Below are positions 31,425 to 42,997 of a DNA stretch of 64,000 nucleotides, piece by piece. Below the pieces are notes generated by a model. It saw only the letters and a program-made list of their open reading frames with translations. It was not told the DNA's origin and searched no databases. The stretch is from Adiantum capillus-veneris (Eukaryota; Streptophyta; Polypodiopsida; Polypodiales; Pteridaceae), in assembly GCA_014529385.2 (NCBI GenBank), contig CM043944.1, positions 48,216,768 to 48,280,767 of the forward strand, read 5' to 3'. Made by a program: the position numbers and the translations under genes. Each line of letters starts with the position of its first letter. Position 1 is the first letter of the stretch.

Positions 31425-32822
31425 TGTTGGGGTATAGGCGCCTGTGCCTTGCCCGGCTGCCCAGAGTCTGGGCGCCCACTGACTTGTATACCTTATACAT
31501 AGCATAAGTGTATAGGGGGCTGCTTACTCTTTTGAGTCTCCCCACCCACATCGTGTGAGTCTCTCCTTCTCTCTCTCTCACTCTCCGTCTGTGGTGCTCC
31601 CCGATCCCCTTCAATTGGTATCAGAGCTATGGTGACCGCGGAGAGCACGAGGGCTTTGAGAGCTTCGAGGCGATAGCTCGCTCGCTCTCGACGGTGGAGT
31701 TCGATCGTGGAGTTTCACGGAGAGAGATTTTAGCTTGAGGAGCATTGTCTTTGGAGCTTAGGAGCTTGGTGTGGTCAACCTTGGTCGAGGAGGCGGTTGC
31801 GGCTTCCTTGGTGAGAGGAGCTTTTGAGCTCAGTGGAGCTCGTTAGAGAAGTGCTTGGCGGAGGAGAGCTTGACATTCGAGTGCTTGGATGCTGTTGTGG
31901 CAGAGCTCTTGCGTTGGAGCTTGCATTGAGAGGACATTGCATCACGCAAAGTGGAGCAAGAGCAGGTTCAATACTGTGTGCAGCTCGTTTTTGCCATTTT
32001 CGGGCTCTAAAACGTAGTTTTTTGCGTAGCTCCGTCATACAGAGTCAGATCTACATGATCCAGGAGTCTAGGTCAGGGTTTTGGCACGCTCCGGACGCGA
32101 TGGTGATGTCTATTTGTTGAAATTATGCTTTGAATTACAGCAGGTACAGCAGCAGGTTTATTTGTGCACTTTCGGGTCCCAAAAACACTGTTTTTGGTAT
32201 ATCTCACACACACGGAGTATTTTTTGCAGCAACTAGCAAATTCATAGGTGTACACAGGTTTTTGGATATGCATTTGTCCAGAGAGCCACTCATGCGAGAG
32301 TGAGCTATGTTGCCATGGTCTTGGCGGTTTATGTATGCCATATATGGATTTGTGTATTTGTTTATGGCTGAGATTATTTGAGTGGTACTCCGGCAAGAGC
32401 GGGTATGCTCATATGTATGACTTTGTGAGGTGATTCCGGTCGAGTTTATTCCCGGATTGGCCATCGTGGCATATATTATTGTCTCTTTGAGATTTACTGT
32501 TGAGATTTTGCTCCAGTTACAAAGGAGACTTTGCCAAAATTTTGTCAGATATTTATGCGCGATTAAGTCATATTGACTTGTGATTTTGTGTAAGGTTTTG
32601 CACGGTTATTGGTGCAACTTTGCATCAGGTTTTGAGCCATATTTGCAGACTTTTGTTGATGCGATTCAAGCCAGTTTAGGGCTGACTTGTATTGACATTG
32701 TGGGAGCTCTATTTTGGAGTGTGTCTCACAGGTTTTACATTGTGTTTCTGGCCATATTGGTAGACAGTTTTCAGGTGTTGTTGGTGAGGTGGTTTTGCTT
32801 TCTAGTTTGCTACATTGTGCTC

Positions 32823-33788
32823 ATGGCAGAGATAGGTGATCGATTAGATTGTGACCTCTCACAGATGCGCGTGTTTGATGGGTCAGACTTTGCGGCATGG
32901 AGAGAGTGTATGCTTGATGCATTGACACAACGAGGGTTGCATCGACCATTGAGTGGTGATGCAGGTAGACCTTCAAACATGTCTGACGATCAGTGGCAGG
33001 AGCTAGAGAAGATGGCACTATCTACACTCTCTTTGCACCTTGCAGAATCTGTATATGCTCTTGTTATGTATGAGACTACTTCGAGAGCACTTTGGCGCAG
33101 ATTACATGATATGTATGATAGATCTGAGTCATCACGGACTCGTGTGAGACATGTACATTCACGAGCACGCCGACAGGTGACATGTTGGTATTGTGGTCAT
33201 TCTGGACACCTTAGACGGCGTTGTTTTCGTCGTATGCGACATCGTAGGAGACATGGCAGTCTCAGAGATGTATGTAGTGATGCCATGGACTCAGTTGCTT
33301 TGACAGTTGAGGCACATGTAGTGTCGGAGTATACTAGTGACGGGGATGTCACTTTTACCTTGAGCTATGCACGAGATGCTATACATGTGGATAGTGCACT
33401 CCCTTCGCAGTGGTTGCTAGACGCAGATGCTATGTTTCATGTCAGGCCGCATCGTGCATGGTTTTGTAGCTATTCTAGCGGGATGCTTGGCAGTGTACGT
33501 TTGACCGATGGATCGGTGCATGCGATAGCAGGTGCAGGAGATGTGAGACTGTTATTACCGAGTGGTGCATCTTACTTGTTACGACATGTGCGCTATGCAC
33601 CAGATTTGACAGTGAGTCTGATCTTGATTGGTCAGCTTAGAGATTGTGGATGTCAGATTTCGCTACGAGAGCGAGATTTTGTGATGCATTTGGGTTCGCT
33701 AGTGATTGCGAGAGGTGCCAGGAGTGGTACAGGTTACCCATTGCATGTGGATCACGCGAGAGACGGTGCTGTCTCTGTGATCATGTAG
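32823..33788 (+). CDS. Copia-type gag-protease of the non-autonomous element
   Basis: Start chosen at ATG 32823 (MAEIGDRLDCDLSQMRVFDG); the frame is open further upstream without an ATG of note. About 321 codons. It has a shortened gag (FAAWRECMLDAL ... ALWRRLHDMYDRSESS) that lacks the middle of a normal Copia gag, a zinc knuckle CWYCGHSGHLRRRC (CX2CX4HX4C), then a Copia protease fold (WLLDADAMFHVRPHRAWF, LGSVRLTDGS, LRHVRYAPDL, GQLRDCGC). The usual catalytic D-S/T-G-A is D-A-D-A here, so the protease is probably inactive. It ends at TAG; another in-frame TGA follows. Confidence 0.75.
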   Translation: MAEIGDRLDCDLSQMRVFDGSDFAAWRECMLDALTQRGLHRPLSGDAGRPSNMSDDQWQELEKMALSTLSLHLAESVYALVMYETTSRALWRRLHDMYDRSESSRTRVRHVHSRARRQVTCWYCGHSGHLRRRCFRRMRHRRRHGSLRDVCSDAMDSVALTVEAHVVSEYTSDGDVTFTLSYARDAIHVDSALPSQWLLDADAMFHVRPHRAWFCSYSSGMLGSVRLTDGSVHAIAGAGDVRLLLPSGASYLLRHVRYAPDLTVSLILIGQLRDCGCQISLRERDFVMHLGSLVIARGARSGTGYPLHVDHARDGAVSVIM

Positions 33789-33833
33789 CCAGGTAGACAA
33801 TGAGAGAGCAGGCGAGTCTCTTTTGCTTATGGG

Positions 33834-34559
33834 TTGCAGGATGCTTTGCATGGAGTGCAGAGTAGTGAGCTCGTTGTGCACACAGTTAGGGCACAACTTG
33901 AGCAGTCACACAGAGAGGTGACAGAGTCAGACATGCATGCTTTGCTAGTGACTGAGCAAAGCAGAGAGTCAGTTGTGCGAGATACTTCTATGCAGGATAG
34001 ACAGGTAGAGCGGTCTTGCTCTAGTGAGTCACGACAGAAGGACGTTGTGCAAGAGTCTATGCATACGGAGTTAGAGCATGAGAGCTCTAGTGAGTCACAG
34101 CAGATTGAGTCGTCATGTTTGCAGTGGATGATTGCAAAGGAGGCTGAGACGTCAGCGATTATGCAATCATTCCTTTCTATGCTCGACAGTGAGCATGGGG
34201 ATATAGTTGTGCAGGATATGTCTTCCAGCAGACATCTAGAGCAACTGGTTTGCTCTGAGGTTGCACGACAGGTTGATGCGTCTTTTGCGGACAGTCAGGA
34301 GATGCATGTGGCTGACACACCTTGTCATTCAGACGTGCCTATTTCCAGGGATATATATGTTGATGCATGCTCCGTAGAGCTAGCAGGGCCCGCTAGCATT
34401 GCATCGGCATTCGGTGGTCTCATGTATGAGATGTTGATCCTGAGACCGGATATCGCAGCTGCAGTGGGAGCATTTGCAGTTGGGGTTGTCAGTCATTTGT
34501 TGACTGATGATGGCATAGTGCACGAGGGAGATATGCAGGTATTGCGTACATACTTTTAG
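33834..34559 (+). CDS. Unassigned 241-codon frame of the Copia element
   Basis: It lies in the same frame as the gag-protease, after the TAG and TGA stops. The first ATG is at 33841; the preceding 33834 codon is TTG. The product is acidic and rich in Ser, Glu and Gln, with low complexity (SSESQQIESS). It ends with a more hydrophobic segment (AAAVGAFAVGVVSHLL). It occupies the place where integrase and RT would lie. I recognise no domain. It could be a spacer, a remnant of the gag-pol linker and terminal RNase H, or captured sequence. Confidence 0.4.
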   Translation: MQDALHGVQSSELVVHTVRAQLEQSHREVTESDMHALLVTEQSRESVVRDTSMQDRQVERSCSSESRQKDVVQESMHTELEHESSSESQQIESSCLQWMIAKEAETSAIMQSFLSMLDSEHGDIVVQDMSSSRHLEQLVCSEVARQVDASFADSQEMHVADTPCHSDVPISRDIYVDACSVELAGPASIASAFGGLMYEMLILRPDIAAAVGAFAVGVVSHLLTDDGIVHEGDMQVLRTYF

Positions 34560-34918
34560 TACGTGTGGTATGTTTGGTGGTGTATGGACTTACACGGGAG
34601 CAGGACAGCCCGATGCACACGATCACAGCCAGCCAGTGGGCATCGGTTGAGAGTGGTTTTCTCTCACCTTTTGTAGTCTTTAGACTAGGTTCCCTTGCTT
34701 AAAGGCACAGTCGCCTTTAAGTGGGAGGTTGTTGGGGTATAGGCGTCTGTGCCTTGCCCGGCCGCCCAGAGTCTGGGCGCCCACTGACTTGTATACCTTA
34801 TACATAGCATAAGTGTATAGGGGGCTGCTCACTCTTTTGAGTCTCCCCACCCACATCGTGTGAGTCTCTCCTTCTCTCTCTCTCACTCTCCGTCTGTGGT
34901 GCTCCCCGATCCCCTTCA

Positions 34919-35610
34919 CGACAGGCGGTTCATACGAAAGTTTGCAGAGGTTGCTTCCCCTTTGCATATCTTGACACAGAAAGGAGTCCCTTTCTCGTTG
35001 GGACCCCACAGAGGTGACTGCCTTTCCGACATTGAAAGAGAAATTGACTATAGGGCCTGTTTTGACTTTGCCGGACTTGCGGAAGTCATTTGAAGTATAT
35101 TGTGATGCTTGTGGTCGTAGTCTGGGTGCGGTCTTGATGCAAGAAGGCCATGTCATAGCTTACGAGAGCCGTTTGTTCTCTAGGCCGGAGATGACAACAC
35201 AGATCTATGAGAAAGAGCTTTTGGCGGTTATCCATGCTCTTACTCAGTGGCGGCATTACCTACTCGGAGCGAATTTTACTGTCTTTACAGTCCAACAGAG
35301 TTTGCGCTACTTCTTGTCACAGAAGCAGCTTTCGGAAAAGCAGATGCGGTGGGCGAACATCTTGTCATATTTCCACTTCCAGATTGTCCATGTGCAGGGA
35401 CAGAAGAATGTGGTGGCAAATGCTTTGTCTCGGAAACCGTTGGTTCTGGCTGTTTCCGCGATACATCATAGGAGCTTCGAGGATATGGTCGATCATTATG
35501 CCACAGATACAGATTTTGCAGATATATTCACACGGATACGGGATGGGGAGACAATAGCTGGATACTCCCTTCGGGAAGGCTACTTCACAGCCGTTGAGGG
35601 ATAAGGTTAT
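34919..35610 (+). pseudogene. Element A RT end and RNase H
   Basis: It resumes the RT of A after the Copia insertion (RRFIRKFAEVASPLHILTQK), then RNase H in an open frame 35014-35604: YCDACGRSLGAVLMQ, IYEKELLAVIHAL, VQQSLRYFLSQ (the family has a TDHQ-like Asp here; this copy reads V-Q-Q, so a catalytic Asp may be lost). It ends with FHFQIVHVQGQKNVVANALS. Confidence 0.75.
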
Positions 35611-36765
35611 GACTGAATGCCACTGTCCACCTTTTACGGGTCACCGCTGCATTGCTTCCACCATGAAGGGGGTAGAGAGATACTTCTTTGGGCCGAGACT
35701 CAAAAAGGATGTGGAAGAGTTTGTCCGCAGTTGCTTGGTATGCCAGAAGGTCAAGTTTGATAGGCATAAGGCACAGGGATTGTTACAGCCTTTACCCATA
35801 CCCACCCACCCCTGGGAAAGTATTGCAATGGATTTCATTTTTGATCTCCGAAGAACACAGCATGATCACGATGATTTTCCGATTATATGGCACGTCTGAG
35901 ACGATTGTCTCCGACAGAGACCCCAGATTTATGAGTTTGTTTTGGAAGGCAATTTGGGAGAACATTGGCACGCAGTTGCAGTTCTCGTCATCGTTCCACT
36001 TGCAGACTGACGGGCAATTTGAGATTGCCAATTCAGTGATTTTAGATTTATTGAAGTCTTGTATCTCGGATCAAAAGACTCAATGGAAAAAGAACTTACC
36101 TTTGGTGGAATTCACCTACAATAACACGATACACTCTTCGACGGGGAAGACGCCATGTGAGATTGTTGAAAGTGCTGCGAAGGTTCCATCCTTCCTGAGC
36201 ACGAAAGATTAGATATTTGAAGCGGATGAATATTCGCGAGATTTGGATACGGCTTTTGCCAAGGTCCGCGAGACTTTGCAGGAGTCTCAAGAACGACAGA
36301 AAAAGGCAGCGGATCGCCATCGTCGCGACTTGAAATTGAAGGAGGATGATTGGGTGCTCTTACGTTTTGAGAAGGCATGCCTACGAAAGAAAAAGGGAAA
36401 GAAGAGGCTTTTTCCAAAGCTTAGTATGCGATACTACGGACCTTTCCAGATCACTGACAAGATAAATGATGTCTCCTTCCGATTGAAACTGCCAGATACT
36501 TGAAGGATTCACAATGCATTGCATGTGAGTCTCTTGAAACCTGTTAAGGGTGATGTGCCTGATGAGCAACCCGAAGTGGAAGAAAACGAGGAGATCCTTG
36601 TTCGTGAACAAATTTTGGCACATAACGATACGAAGAAAGGTAAAGTCCAAAGGCGGTTCTTGGTTTAGTTCAAGAACTTTCCTGCATTTGATGCGAAGTG
36701 AATGGAGGAGGAGGACCTAGCAGATACTCCTCGGATTGTGAAACTTTACCTCGATGTTTTGGTTT
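35586..36765 (+). pseudogene. Element A integrase and chromodomain-like tail
   Basis: HHCC zinc site ([17 protein letters not shown] ... SCLVCQKVK), core with [25 protein letters not shown] and [15 protein letters not shown] module [20 protein letters not shown], and a tail [17 protein letters not shown] ... MEEEDL. Frameshifts lie near 35880, 36210 and 36500. It is not functional as it stands. 36770-37372 is the 3' noncoding region, with 'gatgtcctgtgatgtc' tandem words at 37180-37232. Confidence 0.75.
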
Positions 36766-37372
36766 AGCATAGTCTACTCCAAACGGAACCCAGAATTCAG
36801 CTTGGCCGGAGATCTGGTGCAGTGGGATGCACAAGAGGGGAGTCACTCCGCTCCCTTGTCAACAGATGCCTTGATTTTGATACTAAAGTCACTGTTGTCT
36901 CTTTGAGCTTCAGGGATACTGAGAGCTGACAATATTCTGCTGGATGACTTTATGAAATGGAATTCCTGATAATGATACTGATTTGTTCTTGACTTCTTGT
37001 GAGTGCAAGAATCGATAGCCGAAATGATTGCAACATTTTGGTCTGATTGATCTCGAATAGACATGGTTGCAATAGGGGTTAGTCAATCGGACATCGATGA
37101 GGTCCCGATTGGACCTAGATGTGATTGCTAGCTACATTGCTGATAAATCATGGTCTAAGATCCGAATGAATGTTGAATGTCATGTGATGTCCTGTGATGT
37201 CTGGTGATGTCCTGTGATGTCGTGTGATGTGACTGTCGATTTTGTACATGTGCTAGATGTGTGTTCCTAGTACGTAGGTACTAACAGTCAGTGTCTGCTA
37301 AGACGGTTTATGGCTTTTGTCGGTTTTGCAGGCGTAATCGCGGTCGATTACAATGCTTTCAAGAGGGGGGTA

Positions 37373-37925
37373 TGTCACAAAGTGATGACGTGGCGGCGGA
37401 CAGCAAAAACCCTAATTTCTGCTAGAAACCCTAATTTCTGCTAGAAACCCTAATTTTTGGAAATCGCGGAGGTTGAATATTTTTTTTATTTTTTTAAAAA
37501 TGACGAGCGACGCGAATCTTGCTTTTTCTCTACGCCATGAGAAAGAGAGAGAACTTGCTTTAAAAAAAAAAAAAAGAGACTCTCTAAAAGAGAGAGAGAG
37601 AGAACTGATGCTTTTTATTTTTAAAAGCTTTTGGGGCTTTGCTTTTGGGCATCCCTTGTAACCTTTAAATTAGTGGGGAGGGCCTCACTTCTCAGAGCAT
37701 CTGGACGCAAAGTCTGAGAGTGAAACCCTAGCCACTCTCTTGTACTTTGAACTGATTAATATAAAAAGAAATACCGAAAGGGGCGTCAGTCTTTGGGGCC
37801 AATATCTCTAGGCACGGAACTCCGTCGGGCCAGTGCAAATCTATTGTGATCTGTGAATTGTTTTGAAGTGGTTATTTGGTGTTGTCGCGATTGATTTTTG
37901 ACTTGGAGTGTCCAAGTCTGTTACA
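37373..37925 (+). repeat. 3' LTR of element A
   Basis: 553 bp, same layout as the 5' LTR, with fewer AAACCCTA words and GA repeats. The conserved core is at about 37768-37812. The TSD GAGTA follows at 37926. Confidence 0.88.
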
Positions 37926-38917
37926 GAGTATCTCCTCGCTTTCCTCCACTTCGGGTTGCTCATTTGGCTCCCCATCAAGGGGCACATCGCCAATATAAGG
38001 TTTCAAGAGACTCACATGAAAAGCATTGTGAATCTTCCAAGTATCGAGGAGCTTCAGTCTAAAGGAGACATCATTTATCTTTTCTTTTATCTAGAAAGGT
38101 CCATAGTATCTCATGCTAAGCTTTGGAAAGCCGCTTCTTTTCCTTTTTCTTTCTTAGGCGTGCCTTCTCAAAACGTAAGATCACCCAATCGTCTTCCTTT
38201 AATTTCAAGCCGCGACGATGTCGATCTGCTGCCTTCTTGTGTCTTTCCTGAGGTCTCGCTAAAGCCTCCCAGACCTTGGCAAAAGCAGCGTCCAAGTCCC
38301 ATGTGTAATGGTCGGCTTCAAAAATCTTATCTTTCGTGCTTAGGAAGGGTGGAACCTTCGTAGCAACTTGTCAATAATGTAAAATGGCGCCTTCCCCGTC
38401 GAAGAGTGGATCGTATTATTGTAGGCAAATTTCACCAAGGGCAAAAACTTTTCCCATTGAGTCTTCGGATCAGAAATGTAAGACTTCAATAAATCCATTA
38501 CTACTGAATTTGCAATCTCAGATTGCCCATCAGTCTGGAGGTGGAAGGATGACGAGAACTACAACAGTGTGCCAATGTTCTCCCAAATAGCCTTCCAAAA
38601 CAAACTCGTGAATTGGGGATCTCTGCCAGAGACTATTGTCTCAGGCATGCCATGTAATCTGAATATCTTGGCAATGAACAGTCTCGCTAAATGATCCAGC
38701 TTGACTGTTTCCTTCACTGGAATGAAATGAGCTTGCTTGCTAATCTATCAATAACAGTCCAGATACCATCGTGCCCACTTTGTGTCTTTGGAAGATAAAA
38801 AATAAATCCATAGCAATACTTTCCCAAGGGTGGTGGGAATGGGTTAAGGCTGTAATAATCCCTATGCTTTATGCCTGTCAAACTTGACCTTCTGGCATAC
38901 CAAGCAACTGCATACAA
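37926..38917 (-). pseudogene. Element B integrase core and C-terminal part
   Basis: Minus-strand pieces of integrase: MDF-like start near 38830, DGQSEIANSVV near 38500, and HNAFHVSLLKPYIGDVPL near 37990. The GPY/F region carries a stop near 38090. It ends EESEEI at the insertion point of A, with the remainder at 27130-27290. Confidence 0.7.
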
Positions 38918-40603
38918 AATCGTCCACTTCCTTCTTGAGTCTCGGCCAAAAGAAGTAACGGTCCATACCTTTCAAGGTGGTATCAATGCCTCGGTGACCC
39001 GTAAATGGTGGACAGTGGCATTCGGTTAGAACCTTTTCCCTCAACGGCTGTGTAACGCACAACATCGTTTTCTTCATCAAGTAGCCATCCCGTATTGAAT
39101 ATCCTGGTACTACCTCCCCATTTTGTATTCGACTGAATACATCTGAAAAATCTCGATCTGTGGTGTACTGATCGACCATGTCCTTGAAGCTTCTATGGTG
39201 AATCATGGAAATAGCCAAGACTAACGGCTTCCGGGACAAAGCATCTGCCACCAAGTTCTTCTGTCCCTGCACATGGACAATCTGGAAGCGAAACTGTGAC
39301 AAGATGTTAGCCCACTGCATTTGCTTTTCCGATAGCCGAGTCTGTGACAAGAAGTAGCGTAAACTCTGATGAGCAGTGAAGACCGTAAAATCGGCTCCCA
39401 GTAGGTAATGTCGCCACTGAGTAAGTGCATGGATAACCGCCAAAAGCTCTTCCTCATAAATCGGTGCTGTCAATTCCGGCCTTGAAAACAATCGGCTCTC
39501 ATAGGCAATGACATGGCCTTCTTGCATTAAGACCGCACCCAGACTACGACCACAAGCATCACAATATACTTCGAATGGCTTTTGCAAATCGGGCAAAGTC
39601 AAAACTGGTCCCGTAGTCAATTTCTCTTTCAAAGTCTGAAAGGTAGTCACCTCTGTGGGTCCCCACGAGAACGGGACTCCTTTCTGTGTCAAGATATGCA
39701 AAGGGAAAGCAACCTCTTCAAATTTTCTAATGAACCGCCGGTAGTAAGAACATAAGCCCAATAAGCTACTAACTACATGGACATTCTTCAAATCGGGCCA
39801 ATCATGTATAGTCTCAATCTTGGCCGGGTCGATCTGTACTTTTGCTGCTGAGACAATGTGTCCCAAAAATGATATCTCTGGTAAGAATAATTCACTCTTC
39901 TTGACAGTGATTACTAACTTGTGATCTCGCAATGCTTGAAAGATCTGCAGCAGATGGTGTGTATGTTCTACCTCATCCTTGGAGAAGATTATAATGTCAT
40001 CAAAGAAAGTGCCAACAAAAGATCTGTACTCTCTGAAAATCCTGTCCATCATTGGGTTAAATGTCGTTAGAGCATTGGTAAGGCCAAAAGGCATCACCAA
40101 AAATTCATATAAACTAAAGCTCGTTCAAAAAGCTGTCTTGTAGATATCTCTCTGCGCGATTCTAATTTGATGACATTCACTTTTCAAATCGATCCTGCTG
40201 AAACAAGAGGATCCCTGTAGTCGGTCAAGAATATCATCGATCCTCGGAATCGGAAATCTGTTTTTGATGGTGATTTTATTGAGAGCTCTATAACCAATAC
40301 ACTTTCTCCAAGATCCATCTTTCTTTAAAACCAACAACACTGGAGAGCAGTAGGGTGAAGTCTCGGCTGAATAAGAGCCTTTTCCAAAAGGTCTTTCACT
40401 TGGTTCATAATCTCTTCATTCGGGGTTCGGCTAACATGGTAAGGTGGCCGGTTCGATGATGTGCTTCTAGGTATCAAATCAATAGTATGATCCTTAGGAC
40501 GAGATGGTGGCAACTCGCCTCGTAGCCCCTTAGAGAAACAATTAGCATGTGTGGAGAAAATCTTGGCGTTCTTTTTCGAGGTCAAAACATATACGATCTT
40601 CAA
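38862..40603 (-). pseudogene. Element B reverse transcriptase, RNase H and integrase zinc domain
   Basis: The largest open part (38862-40100, 412 codons) holds [29 protein letters not shown], RNase H motifs YCDACGRSLGAVL, YEEELLAVIHAL, FTAHQSLRYFLSQ, then integrase HHCC ([15 protein letters not shown] ... SCLVCQKVK). The upstream RT fingers ([20 protein letters not shown]) are in another frame (40125-40340), after breaks near 40110 and 40340. Confidence 0.8.
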
Positions 40604-40639
40604 TCATCATTTAGTTCTCTCCAGAAAATCGAGTAAATA

Positions 40640-42294
40640 AATTGAATTTCATCAGTACAATCTCTTTGCCCTTCATTTGTCAAAGTCGCTTTCTCAGCCC
40701 GATAGTCGACCACTGCGTTGTTCTTGTGGTACCAAGGGATTTCTCGGAGGACATCACAACCTTCCTAAGGGCATCACGTAGAAGTCCTCGTGCCCTAAAT
40801 ATCCCTGACATTGCAAACAAGGGATGATCGGTGTAATGAAAACATCTCGACCGGGTGTTGCTAGAACTGCCTCCGCCTGTGGCTTCAGCCTATCGGGCGT
40901 AATTCCAAGTCGAGCCACCAATTCAAGTGAAAAGAAGTTGTCCTTGGCTCCTCCATCAAAGAAAAAAAATGAGGGCTTCCTTATCTTTCACTTTGCCCAG
41001 TTTTGTACTTTCGTTCATCTGATTCGGTTCAGGCCCCACGTAATGTGGTGCCAGTTCTATTTTCATTTGCCTTTTTTGCCACGTTCCTCGGCTACTCTAG
41101 AACTCTGTGGCCCGTCTTCAATCTGTTTTTGCAGTGCCTTTTTGGGGCACTTTGCGGAGATGTGTCCAAATTCCCCGCAACCAAAACACTTCCCCTCTTT
41201 GAGATAGATAGCCCTTTCTCTAAGAGTCAATCGAGGACGTGTATCTTTCTTTTCTTTGTCCTGCGAACTCTTTCTCTTTCTACTTTCATTGTGAGAGGTT
41301 TGTTGGGTTCTCTGAGTCAAGATCTCATCAGTGGGGTAAGTCAAATTTCCCGAATCTATCGCAAAACCCTGTTTCGCATGACCCATCAATTCTTGAATAG
41401 ATTTCGACTTTTGTTCTAGGCAGTAGTCTCGGATCTTTGTAGGGAGTCCGCAACAAAACCGCTCAATCTGTTCCTTAAAAGAGACCTTCTTAAATGAAGA
41501 GGTTGGTAGAAAGGAGTTTCAAAATCTCTCGCAATAAGCGTCCAAAGAATCTCCCTTGGTCATCCGAAGATGATTCCAAGCGGTTCGTATATCTCGTTCG
41601 TACTCTCGAGTCAGCCAAGAAGAAATAAAGAGCCTTTTGAATTTCAACCATTGAACTGGAGCTTCCTTCCTCAAAAGAAGAGAGGACCACCATGGTCGAG
41701 CATTTCCCTTGAAGAAAGATGTAGCTCTCCTAATCTTGGAGTGCTCTGAGTAATGCCCTCCAAAGAAAGCTATGTCAAACTGCTGAATGAAGGCCAAAGC
41801 CATCGGAGCATCTCGGAACCCAGAAAAGGATTCAAACTTAGTCGAGTGTCCACCTTCTTTGAATTCTTTTGTTTTCTTGCTCTTGTCTTCGAGGAAGTCA
41901 TATTGGTTGGCTCTGTAGAAGTGCTTCTTTTCAAGAGTGCTTGTCCATGTCTTTCTCCGAGTACACGTTCCACTTTTCTGCAGTTATCTGTCTTTTCGGC
42001 TTTCCTTCCGACATGAGAGAAGAAGCAATGGCCACAATCCATCTTAAGTAAATCTTATCAATCAGGTAATCCTTTAGGTATATTGCCAATCTCGGGTCCC
42101 TAGAGTACTTAATCAATCTATTCAAACATATGCCAATCTGCAGTTGACATTTGTACTCCTTTCTGGCAAACTTGTCCGAAAAAAATTTGCCCAAATCTTC
42201 ATTCTTTTCTTCAGTTCTCGCGCCGGATTTTCAACTTTTCTTTGTCTTCCCACTGAGAGGTGTCATCTCTGTCAGATTCTTCACGAGAACCCAT
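40640..42294 (-). pseudogene. Element B gag, zinc knuckle and protease
   Basis: ATG at 42294 (MGSREESD). The gag core is at 41519-41803 ([34 protein letters not shown]), the knuckle CFGCGEFGHISAKC at about 41145-41190, and protease start FFFFDGGAK near 40945-40975, retaining the Asp that A and A2 have lost. Several frameshifts. The N-terminal region matches the MG-type gag of 8272 and 10919, not the MAS-type gag of A. Confidence 0.75.
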
Positions 42295-42499
42295 GTGTAA
42301 TCTGGGATTCTTTATGGCTTTATGCCTTGTAAGACAGAGCGATGAAGACGGGAGCACGCCCGATGCGCGATGTATGAAGGGTGGGAGTGGCTAATAACTC
42401 CGGGGTCGGGACGCAAAGATTCTTTCCCAAAAGGTGTGTGCGTTGCAAAAAGGATCGGATCCTCCGTAGAAGAAGAATCTTTTTGTGCTCTGATACCAC

Positions 42500-42997
42500 T
42501 ATAACAAACTTGGACACCCCAAGTCTAGATTCTACCGCGACACAACAGAGATTCACTTTAAAACAATTCACAAAAGACATCACAGCCTGGCGTAGTTCCG
42601 TGCCAAGAGGTATTGGCCCCAAAGACTGGGGCCTTTTCGTTATTTCTTTTTATATTAACCTTTGAGCGAAGTACAACTCCCTCCAGATGCTCTGCAGAGT
42701 GAGCTCCCTTGGGTTCATTATAAAGGTTACAAGGGATGCCCAAAAACAGAGCCCCAAAAATCTCTAATTCAAAAGCTTTATAACTCAAAAGCAATTATCC
42801 CCAAAATCTGCCAAGCAGCCAGCGCGAAGTACGGAATTCCGTACATTCTGCCACGTCAGCAGCCCAACGTGTTTTGCAGAGCAGTCGGGGGAAATTGCGG
42901 CGTCCGTACAGTGCCATGTGTCAGCCTGTTGGCACAATTTCCGGGCAGCGTGTTTGAGGGTGTGTCCGGGGGCCAGCCATGTCACCAATTTGTGACA
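42500..42997 (-). repeat. 5' LTR of element B
   Basis: 498 bp, from TATAACAAACTTGGACACCC (TG end mutated) to CACCAATTTGTGACA. The core at about 42612-42650 is diverged (ACTGGGGCCTTTTCGTTATT). It stands 290 bp upstream of the first visible Ariadne exon. Confidence 0.8.

Larger units (their letters stand above)
31425..34918 (+). mobile_element. Non-autonomous Copia element in RT of A (TSD CGACA)
   Basis: 3,494 bp. LTRs of exactly 189 bp (31425-31613 and 34730-34918, TGTTGGGGTATAGG...CCCCTTCA) differ at about three sites by eye. CGACA stands at 31420-31424 and 34919-34923, and its removal restores the RT motif (FLGLCSY then DRRFIRKF). PBS TTGGTATCAGAGC is at about 31615-31627; polypurine tract AAGTGGGAGGT is at about 34719. 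It encodes a short gag-protease and an unassigned frame, but no integrase, RT or RNase H, so it must rely on a full-length Copia partner. Confidence 0.92.
27291..37925 (+). mobile_element. Ty3 retrotransposon A (TSD GAGTA), host of two nested insertions
   Basis: LTRs 27291-27895 (605 bp) and 37373-37925 (553 bp) with GAGTA at 27286-27290 and 37926-37930. The PBS TGGTATCAGGGC is at about 27897. The polypurine tract CAAGAGGGGGGTA precedes the 3' LTR. Without its two insertions (solo LTR 28744-29349 and Copia 31425-34918) it is ~6.5 kb. It carries gag, a damaged protease, RT, RNase H, integrase and a chromodomain-like tail, all with frameshifts. It lies inside B. Confidence 0.9.
26142..42997 (-). 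mobile_element. Ty3 retrotransposon B, split by element A
   Basis: Removing element A (27291-37925) leaves a ~6.2-kb antisense element. It has a 5' LTR at 42500-42997, a PBS (antisense GCTCTGATACCA) at about 42487-42498, gag, protease, RT, RNase H, integrase, a chromodomain-like tail, and a 3' LTR remnant at 26142-26587. The integrase reads continuously across the insertion point (EESEEI from the right of A, LVPERVLAHK from the left), which proves the nesting. The frame is broken many times. The 3' LTR lacks its last ~90 bp, so no target duplication can be checked. Confidence 0.85.

Noticed and set aside
32580-32822. N-terminal extension of the Copia gag
   Set aside because: There is no ATG at the start and no homology; the gag motif begins at the ATG at 32823.
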